Part shown: one piece after another, positions 23,188 through 30,978 of the stretch
Numbering within the stretch: the first letter of the stretch is position 1
Layout of the letters: every line of letters starts with the position of its first letter
NCBI GenBank assembly: GCA_964625755.1
Contig: CAZVBR010000006.1
Span: 1 to 31,690 of the forward strand
Direction: 5' to 3'
Length of the DNA stretch: 31,690 bases
Origin: CAZVBR01 sp964625755
GTDB lineage: Bacteria; Patescibacteriota; Minisyncoccia; Phycocordibacterales; XYD1-FULL-46-19
Program-made: the position numbers and the translations under genes
Notes under the pieces: generated by a model
Database searches by the model: none
Seen by the model: the letters and a program-made list of their open reading frames with translations, nothing else
What the model was told of the DNA's origin: nothing

Positions 23188-24531
23188 ATGTCTCAATCCC
23201 CCAAAACTCCCAACAGCAATAGGGCAAATACCAAAGAGGAACCCCGAACCGCAAAAGGAATGCGCGACCTGTTTGAAGAGGAGTTATTTTTTCTTCAGGG
23301 ATTTAATGAAAAAGCCTCCGAAATAGCAATTTATTACGGTTTTAAACCAATAGAAACACCGATCCTGGAAAAAGAATCTTTATTCACAAAAGGAATCGGC
23401 TCCGGAACGGATATTGTCGACAAAGAAATGTACAACTTAAAAACAAAAGGTGGCGACAAATTAGTATTACGTCCGGAAGGAACTGCCCCGACTATGCGGG
23501 CTTATTTTGAGCACGGATTACTTTCCGAACCACAACCGATCATGCTTTACTCCTTCGGCCCCTATTTTCGCCACGAAAATCCTCAACAAGGAAGATACCG
23601 GCAGTTTTGGCAGTTCAGCCTGGAAATTCTCGGCTCCCCCAAAAGCATCTCGGATGCCACAGTTATCAAATTGCTGACGCTGATCCTGTCAGAAGCCGGG
23701 GTCAAAGACCTGACTGTCCACATAAACAGCATTGGTGATAAAAATTGCCGACCGGCTTTTGTAAAAGAACTGTCATCATATTACCAAAAACAGGCCAAGG
23801 ATATCTGTTCTGATTGTCGCCAGCGACTAAAAACCAACCCTCTGCGGGTTCTCGATTGTGATCACCCCAAATGCCAAAAGGTTAAAAAAGACGCCCCGGA
23901 GGCCGTCAACTATCTATGTGCGGAATGTCGGCAACACTTCAAGGAAGTCTTAGAATACTTGGATGGAATGGGTATTCCGTACCAGATAAACAACAATCTG
24001 GTACGTGGTCTGGATTATTACTCCCGAACCGTTTTTGAAATAACCAGCGAGACGCCTTCAACCGGTGACTCTGAGCCAACAAACTCCTTGGCCTTGGCCA
24101 GTGGCGGCCGATATGACGGACTAGGTAAAGAGATCGGCGGGAAAAAGAACATTTCAGCGGTCGGAGGCTCGGTCGGAGTCGACAGATTAATGGCCACCAC
24201 GGCAGCCAAAAAATTAACCCCGAGAATAATCAAAAAACCAAAAGTGTTCTTCATTCAGCTCGGCCTGGAAGCCAAATTAAAATCTTTTGAGGTTATCGAG
24301 ACTCTTCGCCGGGCCAAGATCCCATTAATCCACTCCCTCACCAAAGATTCCTTATCAGCCCAACTGGCTCAGGCTGAAAAGTTAAACATTCCGTATACGA
24401 TCATCTTGGGTCAAAAAGAAGCGATTGAAAACTCGGTCATTGTCCGAAACATGGAGTCACGATCCCAAGACACAGTATCTCTAAACGATCTGCCAAACTT
24501 CCTAAAAAAGATCAAATGCCACAATTGTTGA
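23188..24531 (+). CDS. hisS: Histidyl-tRNA synthetase
   Basis: This 447-residue class II synthetase charges tRNA-His. It shows KGMRDLF near the start (23-29), motif 2 with RPEGTA (95-100) and GPYFRHENPQQGRYRQF (about 124-140), and the histidine-binding motif VRGLDYYSRTVFE at 272-284. The Cys-rich insertion found in many bacterial HisRS (CSDC...LRVLDCDHPKC, CAEC) lies at about 210-255. The C-terminal anticodon-binding domain starts near 345. A 17-residue polar N-terminal extension precedes the conserved region, so a later start is possible, but no better start codon is seen. It ends with TGA, 72 bases before the rpsU start chosen here. Confidence 0.96.
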   Translation: MSQSPKTPNSNRANTKEEPRTAKGMRDLFEEELFFLQGFNEKASEIAIYYGFKPIETPILEKESLFTKGIGSGTDIVDKEMYNLKTKGGDKLVLRPEGTAPTMRAYFEHGLLSEPQPIMLYSFGPYFRHENPQQGRYRQFWQFSLEILGSPKSISDATVIKLLTLILSEAGVKDLTVHINSIGDKNCRPAFVKELSSYYQKQAKDICSDCRQRLKTNPLRVLDCDHPKCQKVKKDAPEAVNYLCAECRQHFKEVLEYLDGMGIPYQINNNLVRGLDYYSRTVFEITSETPSTGDSEPTNSLALASGGRYDGLGKEIGGKKNISAVGGSVGVDRLMATTAAKKLTPRIIKKPKVFFIQLGLEAKLKSFEVIETLRRAKIPLIHSLTKDSLSAQLAQAEKLNIPYTIILGQKEAIENSVIVRNMESRSQDTVSLNDLPNFLKKIKCHNC

Positions 24532-24603
24532 TCGCTTTTGTTGCTTCAAGTATTTTCAGTGAGAAATTTGCCTTTTAAGGCGGTTCGTGATAATCTTAAA
24601 TTT

Positions 24604-24828
24604 ATGTCAGCCATAGAAGTAGAAAAAAACCCCGGAGAATCAAACGCTAGCCTATTAAGGCGTTTTAGTCGCCGAATTCAAGGATCAGGCGTGATCAGAG
24701 AAGCAAAAGGCCTTCGCTACCGATCAAGGCCGCTGTCCGAATTGAAAAAGAAGCAGAACAAGCTAAACCGTCTAAAGCGACGAAGACGCTATGAATACCT
24801 GGCCAAATGGGGCAAATTAAAGCGTTAA
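24604..24828 (+). CDS. rpsU: Small ribosomal subunit protein bS21
   Basis: From the ATG at 24604 the protein has 74 residues: MSAIEVEKNPGESNASLLRRFSRR, then a basic Q-GSGVIREAKG segment, RSRPLSELKKK and an Arg/Lys-rich tail. This is the bS21 layout (V-x-V, E-S, LRRF-R, SG, RE-K-Y-x-x-P). S21 sits near the anti-Shine-Dalgarno region of the 30S subunit. The frame is open upstream to a TTG at 24538, but that adds 22 residues unlike S21. A -10-like GATAAT (24589-24594) ends 9 bases before the ATG, suggesting an internal near-leaderless promoter. It lies 6 bases upstream of ybeY. The C-terminus is somewhat long. Confidence 0.87.
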   Translation: MSAIEVEKNPGESNASLLRRFSRRIQGSGVIREAKGLRYRSRPLSELKKKQNKLNRLKRRRRYEYLAKWGKLKR

Positions 24829-24834
24829 CTTTAA

Positions 24835-25272
24835 ATGATCGAGGTTCTCAATCGTAGCCGGCAAGATACTCCTGATCTGCCGTGGGTTGAAATAATGAAT
24901 AAGATCCTGGGACCGGACTACACCCTTAGTTTGGTTTTTATTGGTGATAAAACATCCAGAAAGATAAACAGAACCTGGAGAAAAAAAGATCGTCCGACAA
25001 ATGTTCTGGCCTTTCCGCTTGAAAAAAACTCCGGGGAGATCTTTCTTAATTTAAAAAAAACCAAAACTGAGGCCGGGCGTTTTGATCGATCAGAGATTGA
25101 ACATATCGGCGCTTTGTTTATCCACGCCTTACTGCATTTGAAAGGATATGAACATGGTAGTATAATGGAAAAGCAGGAAAAGAAATTTAAACAATACTTT
25201 AATTTTAATGGTCAAACACATAAGGACAGGTTTAGACATCGGAACCACTTCGGTTCGAGTGGTGGTGTGTGA
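24835..25272 (+). CDS. ybeY: Endoribonuclease YbeY (16S rRNA maturation)
   Basis: This 145-residue zinc-dependent RNase acts in 16S rRNA 3'-end processing and ribosome quality control. The metal-binding motif HxxxHxxxxxH is present as His97, His101 and His107 (IHALLHLKGYEH). The substrate strand RPTNVLAFPLE (53-63, usually TDVLSFP) and GEIFLN precede it. The 3' end overlaps the next gene, ftsA, by 65 bases in a different frame, so the last 20 or so residues (basic, His-rich) are an unusual tail. A strong promoter (TTGAAA, 17 bases, TATAAT) lies inside the coding region, over the codons of the last metal-binding His. It follows rpsU by 6 bases. Confidence 0.93.
   Translation: MIEVLNRSRQDTPDLPWVEIMNKILGPDYTLSLVFIGDKTSRKINRTWRKKDRPTNVLAFPLEKNSGEIFLNLKKTKTEAGRFDRSEIEHIGALFIHALLHLKGYEHGSIMEKQEKKFKQYFNFNGQTHKDRFRHRNHFGSSGGV
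25138..25166 (+). promoter_or_regulatory. Near-consensus promoter inside ybeY, for ftsA
   Basis: TTGAAA (25138-25143), a 17-base spacer and TATAAT (25161-25166). The predicted start, near 25173, gives ftsA a leader of about 35 bases. It may uncouple the division genes from the upstream translation genes. Confidence 0.6.
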
Positions 25273-26371
25273 ATTACAACCAGGCACCTCGACACCGAAA
25301 GTTTTAGCGCTGGTCAAAAAGCCCTCTCAAGGATTAAAGAGGGGTTGTATTATAAATCTGGACGAAGCCGCCAACGTGACGGTCAGCGCCATCAAAGAAG
25401 CAGAGAGACTGGCCAAAACAAAAATCAAAACTGTCGCTTTAGGGGTCAGCGGAGTGACCCTGGAGTCAAAAACCGCAAACGGCATAGTATCGATCCCCCA
25501 AACAAGCACTGAGATCACAGAACACGACCTGGATAAAGCCATAACAGCCGGGGAGGAAAACTTATCCGACAAGGACAATCGAACCATCATCCATCGAACC
25601 CCGTTGTTGTATAAACTTGACGGAAAAAAAGTTCTCGGTCAGCCTCTGGGGCTAAAGGGTGGAAAACTGGAAGCCAAGACCTTGTTTGTCACGGCTAGCA
25701 ATCAACACTTCAAAGACGCTATTAACGCCACCGAACTAAGCGGGGTCTACGTCAACGAAGTTACCCCTTCCCCGATCGCAGCCAGCTTAGCTGTAACCAC
25801 TAAATTACAAAGAAACTCAGGTTGCATCTTGGTCAATATCGGCTCCCACACCACTCAAACCGCGGTTTTTGAGGACGGTATCCCTATGTCTGTTCAGATC
25901 TTTCCGGTCGGTTCAAGCGACATCACAAACGACATTGCTTTAGGATTTAAAGTCTCCCCTGAGGAGGCAGAAAAAATCAAACTGGGACACACCGAACCAC
26001 CCGAATCAAAAAAGAAATTAGAAGAAATAATCCAAGCCCGATTATCCGATATTTTCGACCCGATAGAAAGTCAACTAAAATCAGTCAACCGAAACGGACT
26101 TCTACCGGCCGGAGTGATCTTAACCGGCGGCGGCTCGGAAATAAAAGGATTAGACAGTCAAATAAAAGAGCACTTCAACCTGCCGGTCAAAACTACCGGG
26201 GAAGAGATCAGCGCCAACACTCGCCATCAGATCAAAAACACCACCTGGTCCACCGCCTACGGCCTATGCCTACTGGAAACGGATCAGGAAAAATCAAACA
26301 CGATCAGTGTAAAACTAAGCAAAACAGCCGGGGAACAGATAAAAAAATGGTTAAAAAATCTTTGGCCATAA
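25208..26371 (+). CDS. ftsA: Cell division protein FtsA
   Basis: This 387-residue actin-fold ATPase tethers FtsZ to the membrane. The phosphate-1 motif is TGLDIGTTSVRVVV (7-20). SVQIFPVGSSDITNDIA and VILTGGGSEIKGL supply the phosphate-2 and adenosine motifs. The protein ends in a short amphipathic helix (GEQIKKWLKNLWP) like the FtsA membrane-targeting sequence. The next gene is ftsZ, as expected. The start must lie at or before 25208, since the first nucleotide-binding strand begins at residue 6, so the 65-base overlap with ybeY is real unless the sequence has an error. A terminator follows 43 bases after the stop. PilM is related, but the position beside ftsZ argues for FtsA. Confidence 0.93.
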   Translation: MVKHIRTGLDIGTTSVRVVVCELQPGTSTPKVLALVKKPSQGLKRGCIINLDEAANVTVSAIKEAERLAKTKIKTVALGVSGVTLESKTANGIVSIPQTSTEITEHDLDKAITAGEENLSDKDNRTIIHRTPLLYKLDGKKVLGQPLGLKGGKLEAKTLFVTASNQHFKDAINATELSGVYVNEVTPSPIAASLAVTTKLQRNSGCILVNIGSHTTQTAVFEDGIPMSVQIFPVGSSDITNDIALGFKVSPEEAEKIKLGHTEPPESKKKLEEIIQARLSDIFDPIESQLKSVNRNGLLPAGVILTGGGSEIKGLDSQIKEHFNLPVKTTGEEISANTRHQIKNTTWSTAYGLCLLETDQEKSNTISVKLSKTAGEQIKKWLKNLWP

Positions 26372-26413
26372 AAATGCTATGATCGTCGTTGAATCCATCG
26401 GAAAACAATATGA

Positions 26414-26441
26414 CAAACCAAATTTTTTGGTTTGCTTTTTT
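26414..26441 (+). terminator. Intrinsic terminator between ftsA and ftsZ
   Basis: CAAACCAAA (26414-26422) pairs with TTTGGTTTG (26426-26434) and is followed by CTTTTTT. The stem is AT-rich, so termination may be partial. It separates ftsA from the ftsZ promoter. Confidence 0.65.
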
Positions 26442-26450
26442 GAATTGATT

Positions 26451-26459
26451 TGTTATTAT
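26451..26459 (+). promoter_or_regulatory. Extended -10 promoter of ftsZ
   Basis: TGT directly followed by TATTAT. The expected start near 26466 gives an A-rich leader of about 29 bases with no clear Shine-Dalgarno. No good -35 is seen. Confidence 0.4.
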
Positions 26460-26494
26460 GAAAAAAATTTAATCAATAAAAAGATAAAGTCTTT

Positions 26495-27763
26495 ATGCCC
26501 AAAGTCCAACCAGAAATAGAAGCTTTTGCTCGAATCAAAGTTATTGGGGTTGGTGGTTCCGGTTGCAACGCGGTCAACCACATGGTCAGATCTAAAGTTC
26601 ACGGCGTTGAATTTGTGGCCATGAACACAGACGCTCAACACTTACATAATTCGGCTCCGAAAAAAAAGATCCATATCGGAAAAAATCTCACACGCGGACT
26701 TGGTACCGGGATGGATTCGGAGATCGGAAGAAAAGCGGCTGAGGAAAGCCTTGAAGACCTCCAAAACGTGATCAAGGGGTCTGATATGGTTTTTGTATCC
26801 TGCGGTTTAGGAGGAGGAACTGGAACCGGAGCAGCTCCGGTTATAGCCCGAACCGCCAAAGAGCAAGGTGCCTTAACAGTGGCCGTAGTAACAAAACCAT
26901 TTTTCTTTGAAGGGAAACACCGGATGACTATCGCGGAAAAAGGCTTAAATGAGCTACGAAAAGAAGTTGATGCGATCATCGCCATTCCGAATGATCGTTT
27001 GCTGGGAATAGTAAGTAAGGAAACATCAGCCGAATCAGCTTTTGCCATGTGTGATGAGACCCTGCGTCAGGCAGTTGAGGGTATCTCGAATATCATCACT
27101 ATCCCGGGATTGATAAACGTTGATTTTGCCGATATCAGAACGGTAATGCAGAATGCCGGTTCAGCATTGATGGGAGTTGGGCACGGAGCCGGCGACGAAA
27201 GAGCCACGGAAGCAGCCAGAGGGGCCATCAATTCCCCGTTGTTAGATCTGGCCATAGACGGAGCCAAGGGGGTACTGTTCACGATATCCGGAGGCAACGA
27301 TATGACCATGCTAGAGATCCAGGAAGCCGCTAAATTGATCACCGAATCAATTGACCAGGAAGCAAAAGTCATCTTCGGGGCGGTCCACGACGAAAAACTC
27401 AAGAAAAATGAAATTAAAGTAACCGTTATCGCCTGCGGTTTTCCGGAAACGACTTCCTCCGAAAAAGGCACCAAAATCGAGATCAATTCTCAGGAACAAG
27501 AAACCGAGGAGGCTCAACCCAAAGAAAAAACCGTCTCGAGTGCCGGCGATTTCAAAAATGAGATCAAAGAAGACCGCGAATTCGAATCCTTCAAGCAAAC
27601 CGGCAAGACCTCGGGCCAAACATCTTCCGGGAAAACCCCGACAAGCCAACACCCCGCTGAAAATAAAGATTTTAACGAATACAACAAGCCTAACGAACAA
27701 GACGAATCCGAAGAAGATGACTGGTCATCAATTCCGGCTTTTTTGCGTCGTTCTAAAAAATAA
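26495..27763 (+). CDS. ftsZ: Cell division GTPase FtsZ
   Basis: This 422-residue tubulin homologue forms the Z ring. It shows IKVIGVGGSGCNAVNHM (14-30), MNTDAQHL (43-50), the tubulin signature GGGTGTGAAP (106-115), and the T7-loop region NVDFADIRTVM (about 208-218). After residue 320 comes a Glu/Lys/Ser-rich disordered linker of about 90 residues. The C-terminal peptide IPAFLRR at 413-419 follows, the conserved docking site for FtsA and other partners. All parts of a functional FtsZ are present. The gene has its own promoter and is separated from ftsA by a terminator. Confidence 0.98.
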   Translation: MPKVQPEIEAFARIKVIGVGGSGCNAVNHMVRSKVHGVEFVAMNTDAQHLHNSAPKKKIHIGKNLTRGLGTGMDSEIGRKAAEESLEDLQNVIKGSDMVFVSCGLGGGTGTGAAPVIARTAKEQGALTVAVVTKPFFFEGKHRMTIAEKGLNELRKEVDAIIAIPNDRLLGIVSKETSAESAFAMCDETLRQAVEGISNIITIPGLINVDFADIRTVMQNAGSALMGVGHGAGDERATEAARGAINSPLLDLAIDGAKGVLFTISGGNDMTMLEIQEAAKLITESIDQEAKVIFGAVHDEKLKKNEIKVTVIACGFPETTSSEKGTKIEINSQEQETEEAQPKEKTVSSAGDFKNEIKEDREFESFKQTGKTSGQTSSGKTPTSQHPAENKDFNEYNKPNEQDESEEDDWSSIPAFLRRSKK

Positions 27764-27848
27764 ACAGGCTACTGAACATTTTCTGCCCGATAATCCTTAC
27801 CCGGGTCTTCTTAATTAACTTTTAAATAATTTAACATCAAGAATTATT

Positions 27849-28796
27849 ATGCTTTATGATCTTATAATTGTAGGCGGTGGACCGGCCGGGATAGCGGCCG
27901 GTGTTTATGCCGCCCGAAAAAAAATAAATACTTTGCTTGTCGCCCCTGATCTTGGCGGACAATCAAAAATTTCACCCGAAGTCAGTAACTGGATCGGCAC
28001 CCCTCAGACCACCGGCCCCGAACTGGCCCGTCAACTCGAAAGTCACCTGCGCCAGTACGAAGGCGATAGTTTAGTTATCAAAAACGGCCAACGGGTCAAA
28101 TCAATAACCAAAAACAAAACGGAATTTGAAGTAACAACTGAAAATAATGAGCTTTACCGGTCTCGAGCCGTGTTATTTACCGCCGGTTCATCTCGCCGAA
28201 AATTAGATGTCCCTGGAGCTGATAAATTCGACCAAAAAGGCCTGACTTACTGTGCCTCCTGTGATGGTCCGGTATTTAGCGGTAAAGATGTAGCCGTTAT
28301 CGGAGGCGGCAATGCCGGATTCGAAACGGCAGCCGAACTATTGGCATACTGTCGAAGTGTAACCCTGCTACACAATGAAGCGAATTTCAAAGCTGAGCCG
28401 ATAACCGTAGACAGTGTCCTTAATAAATCACATATGACCGCAATCCCAAATGCCAGTGTATCAGAAGTAACCGGCGATAATTTTGTTTCCGGTCTTAAAT
28501 ATCTTGATCAAACTTCGGGTCAGACAAAACACCTTAATGTTCAAGGGATATTTGTCGAGATCGGCATTATCCCCAACACTGAACCTTTAAAAGAACTGGT
28601 CGACTTAACGGACCATAATTCGATCAAAATCGACCCCTGGTCTCAAAGAACCAGTCAAGAAGGCATCTGGGCCGCCGGCGACTGCACGAACGGCTTGTAT
28701 CAACAAAACAATATTGCGGCCGGCGATGCCATAAAAGCCCTGGAAGATATATTTCTCTACTTACAAAAAACCACCTCTGAGTCAGAGTCAAAATAA
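27849..28796 (+). CDS. Thioredoxin reductase-like flavoprotein, AhpF-like pyridine-nucleotide site
   Basis: This 315-residue FAD-dependent reductase has the FAD motif IIVGGGPAGIAAGVYAAR (6-23), the redox pair CASC (135-138) and AAGDCTN near the C-terminus. The nucleotide domain reads VAVIGGGNAGFETA, then VTLLHNEANFKAEP. The HRRxxxRA motif that binds the NADPH 2'-phosphate in TrxB is missing. Both segments, and the later GIFVEIGIIPNT, look like the C-terminal half of AhpF, which uses NADH. The N-terminal thioredoxin-like domains of AhpF are absent. A likely role is reduction of thioredoxin, glutaredoxin or peroxiredoxin partners, probably with NADH. Calling it trxB is reasonable by length; cofactor choice is inference. 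Confidence 0.88.
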   Translation: MLYDLIIVGGGPAGIAAGVYAARKKINTLLVAPDLGGQSKISPEVSNWIGTPQTTGPELARQLESHLRQYEGDSLVIKNGQRVKSITKNKTEFEVTTENNELYRSRAVLFTAGSSRRKLDVPGADKFDQKGLTYCASCDGPVFSGKDVAVIGGGNAGFETAAELLAYCRSVTLLHNEANFKAEPITVDSVLNKSHMTAIPNASVSEVTGDNFVSGLKYLDQTSGQTKHLNVQGIFVEIGIIPNTEPLKELVDLTDHNSIKIDPWSQRTSQEGIWAAGDCTNGLYQQNNIAAGDAIKALEDIFLYLQKTTSESESK

Positions 28797-28842
28797 AGTT
28801 ATTGACCCAAAACTTCTCTCAAAGTGATTAGAAAATTCAGTT

Positions 28843-28919
28843 TGGTGGGCGGTACAGGACTCGAACCTGTGACCTCATCCACGTCAAGGATGCGCTCTAG
28901 CCAACTGAGCTAACCGCCC
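28843..28919 (-). tRNA. trnV: tRNA-Val (GAC anticodon), CCA encoded
   Basis: The acceptor GGGCGGT pairs with ACCGCCC, and the anticodon stem CATCC/GGATG has loop TTGACGT (anticodon GAC). The T arm is ACAGG-TTCGAGT-CCTGT. The discriminator is A, and CCA is encoded at 28843-28845 on the minus strand. A weak extended -10 (TGT TAAACT, minus strand, 28930-28938) lies just upstream. Confidence 0.95.
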
Positions 28920-28985
28920 GACTTGATTTAGTTTAACATATTTTTTTTGATCTTCACAGTATGGGCATCACCCGGACTTACAAGA

Positions 28986-29873
28986 TCAAAATTCCCGATT
29001 CACGCAATCATTAAACTCTCGCACCTCTAAATTATAAGTCTCTATTGATCTTTCTTTAGCTTCCAGCAATTCGTGATACTCATCCACTGTTTGGTTATGT
29101 TCGTTAACGAACCGGATCTGGGCTTTCCGGTCATTACTCCCCTGGGCTTCCGAGATGTCTTTTTGATAACTATTTATGGCCTTTTTCAAAACTTCTAATC
29201 GCCCCCGCTTATCATCTATCCTAGCTTCCAGAAACTCATCCGGCACCGGACAATCCGACAACGGCCGTCCAAATATCTGAACCGCCAACCACCCTCGCTC
29301 CCCTTTGAAATTAACCAATTTTACCGCCACACCGATCTCCCGAAATTGAGGCCGGAGGATATTCTCCCGATGCCCGGGGCTATTCATCCAAGCCTCCACC
29401 ACATGACTGTCACTGGTATAATGACCCCAAGCCAAATTCTCCCCGGCCACTATATTTTCATAAGAAACCTCATCAACTAAGTATTCGACCCCCATCCCGC
29501 CATCCGGATCATAGTGATCGAAATAACCTCGCAGATGCATATCCTCCAGTTTTATTTCCGCTGCTTTATCAAGTTTTGGATTTCGACTCAGAGAATCAAC
29601 TCCGGCCAATATCCGTTCGTAATTGGTATTTTCGACCACGCCGACCCGACTGAGTTCACCAAGTGCCATTCCCCCATCAGGTCTTAACACCAAAGGAGAT
29701 TTGTCTTTAGCATGATCTTCTTTAGGGGTCTCAAATCTTTCAAGACTCTCGACATCCCTTCTTTCGATTCGCCAAGCAAGATCCCGGTCAGAAAAAAACA
29801 ACTCGAAAGTCCCCCAGATCAAAAACAGGAAAAAAATTGGAACCAGAATGAATTTTGCCGACCAGATTCCCAT
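28986..29873 (-). CDS. Membrane-anchored CAP/SCP-domain protein with coiled-coil tail
   Basis: This 295-residue protein has an N-terminal membrane helix (about 8-27), a charged linker, and a CAP domain (about 83-207). The domain has all four residues of the CAP tetrad: His120 (YFDHYD), Glu145 (AGENLAWG), Glu160 (HVVEAW) and His168 (SPGHRENIL), then EIGVAV and GWLAVQIFG. A C-terminal helical, coiled-coil-like region (about 217-285) is bracketed by Cys near 207 and near 291, which could form a disulfide. Bacterial CAP domains occur in surface and cell-wall-associated proteins; the biochemical role is mostly unknown. It starts 10 bases after the CNNM-like gene, so the two are an operon. Confidence 0.87.
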   Translation of the reverse strand: MGIWSAKFILVPIFFLFLIWGTFELFFSDRDLAWRIERRDVESLERFETPKEDHAKDKSPLVLRPDGGMALGELSRVGVVENTNYERILAGVDSLSRNPKLDKAAEIKLEDMHLRGYFDHYDPDGGMGVEYLVDEVSYENIVAGENLAWGHYTSDSHVVEAWMNSPGHRENILRPQFREIGVAVKLVNFKGERGWLAVQIFGRPLSDCPVPDEFLEARIDDKRGRLEVLKKAINSYQKDISEAQGSNDRKAQIRFVNEHNQTVDEYHELLEAKERSIETYNLEVREFNDCVNREF

Positions 29874-29883
29874 GTTATTGATT

Positions 29884-30834
29884 TTAAACTATCTCACCGA
29901 CTAATTGCTCCAGAATCGTCTCAAGCTCCACTACTCCCAACAACGATCCGGACCCGCACACTACCAAAGCCAACCCGTCCGACGACGATCTTAGGATCTC
30001 TAATAGATGATCAGCCCTTTTGTTTTCCCTCACTAAAAACGGTTCATGGCAGAGATCCCGAGCCGCCAACTGCCGATATCCCTTTAACAAAGCGGTCATT
30101 AAAAAAGATCGTCGAACAATGCCTATGGGCCGGAAATTATCCCCCACCACCGGAAAATATGACTGCCGGCTGTTAAGAATCAGCCTTTGCTTGTCGATCA
30201 AGGAACTGTCACCCGGCAGAAAACTAAGATCATCCAACCTGGTCATTATCTCTCCGGCCGTAACATCATTCAAAACAAAAGCTTTCTTTATTAAATCGGA
30301 TTCATCTGACTCGATCAAGCCTTCTCGCCCGGCCAATTCTGCCAAAAAAGCTATCTCTTCTTCGGAGGTGATCTTCAATTCGGTCTCTGACCTAAAAGGA
30401 CTCAGCACTTTATCGATCAACCAGGCAAAAGGTCGAAACAAAAAAGATACCAACCATAATACAACAGCTCCATTTAAAGCAACAACGTGACTAAAGCGAT
30501 CGCCGAGCTTTTTCGGTATTATCTCGGAAAATATCACAATAACAAATGTCAAAACTCCGGAAGCCAGACCGACCCACTCCGAACCATAAACTCTGACAAC
30601 CAATGAGCCGACCCACATACTGCCGACCACAGTCGTGATATTTGACAGAGTAAGAAGAGTCACTAACGGGATCTCACTTTTCTGCTTTAAATCAAACAAG
30701 ATCTTTCCTCGCCAACCGGTCTCGGACCACATCTTAACTCGGATCAACGGAACAGAAAAAAAGGCGGTCTCCATGGTTGACAGTAAACCATTTACCAAGA
30801 TAATTCCACCGACAATAAAAAGGATCGGGGTCAT
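29884..30834 (-). CDS. CNNM/CorC-type DUF21-CBS membrane protein
   Basis: This 316-residue protein has an N-terminal DUF21 membrane domain with three to four helices, carrying the signatures ETAFFS (about 22-27) and SEIIPKKLGDR (about 103-113). A cytoplasmic pair of CBS domains (about 190-310) follows, with the region GEIMTRLDDLSFL at its entry. This is the CNNM/CorB family, linked to Mg2+ (or Co2+) export. The usual C-terminal CorC_HlyC domain is missing, since the protein ends soon after the second CBS. A TATACT box (30841-30846) ends 6 bases before the ATG, implying a leaderless mRNA. Substrate and direction of transport cannot be read from the sequence. Confidence 0.9.
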   Translation of the reverse strand: MTPILFIVGGIILVNGLLSTMETAFFSVPLIRVKMWSETGWRGKILFDLKQKSEIPLVTLLTLSNITTVVGSMWVGSLVVRVYGSEWVGLASGVLTFVIVIFSEIIPKKLGDRFSHVVALNGAVVLWLVSFLFRPFAWLIDKVLSPFRSETELKITSEEEIAFLAELAGREGLIESDESDLIKKAFVLNDVTAGEIMTRLDDLSFLPGDSSLIDKQRLILNSRQSYFPVVGDNFRPIGIVRRSFLMTALLKGYRQLAARDLCHEPFLVRENKRADHLLEILRSSSDGLALVVCGSGSLLGVVELETILEQLVGEIV

Positions 30835-30840
30835 TAATTA

Positions 30841-30846
30841 AGTATA
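30841..30846 (-). promoter_or_regulatory. -10 box giving leaderless CNNM-CAP mRNA
   Basis: TATACT on the minus strand ends 6 bases before the ATG at 30834. TTGTCT 16 bases further upstream (minus strand) is a fair -35 (four of six). Confidence 0.5.
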
Positions 30847-30928
30847 TAAGAAAAACCGGGCAAGACAAACATCCGGTCTATAATTTCTCTACGATCAAAC
30901 TTAAAGCCTTTTTATTGCACAAAATATC

Positions 30929-30970
30929 TGTTAGGATTAGAAACGGAATCTCAGGCTCTGTCAGGAAAGG
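30929..30970 (+). promoter_or_regulatory. Extended -10 and Shine-Dalgarno of the 120-residue gene
   Basis: TGT TAGGAT (30929-30937) could be an extended -10 with a start near 30944. AGGAAAGG (30963-30970) lies 8 bases before the ATG at 30979 and is the only strong Shine-Dalgarno sequence I see in the window. Confidence 0.45.
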
Positions 30971-30978
30971 TACTCGTT

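Noticed and set aside
24538..24603. Extended N-terminus for rpsU from a TTG
   Set aside because: The extra 22 residues do not resemble S21. The ATG at 24604 gives the normal N-terminus and has a -10-like box just upstream.
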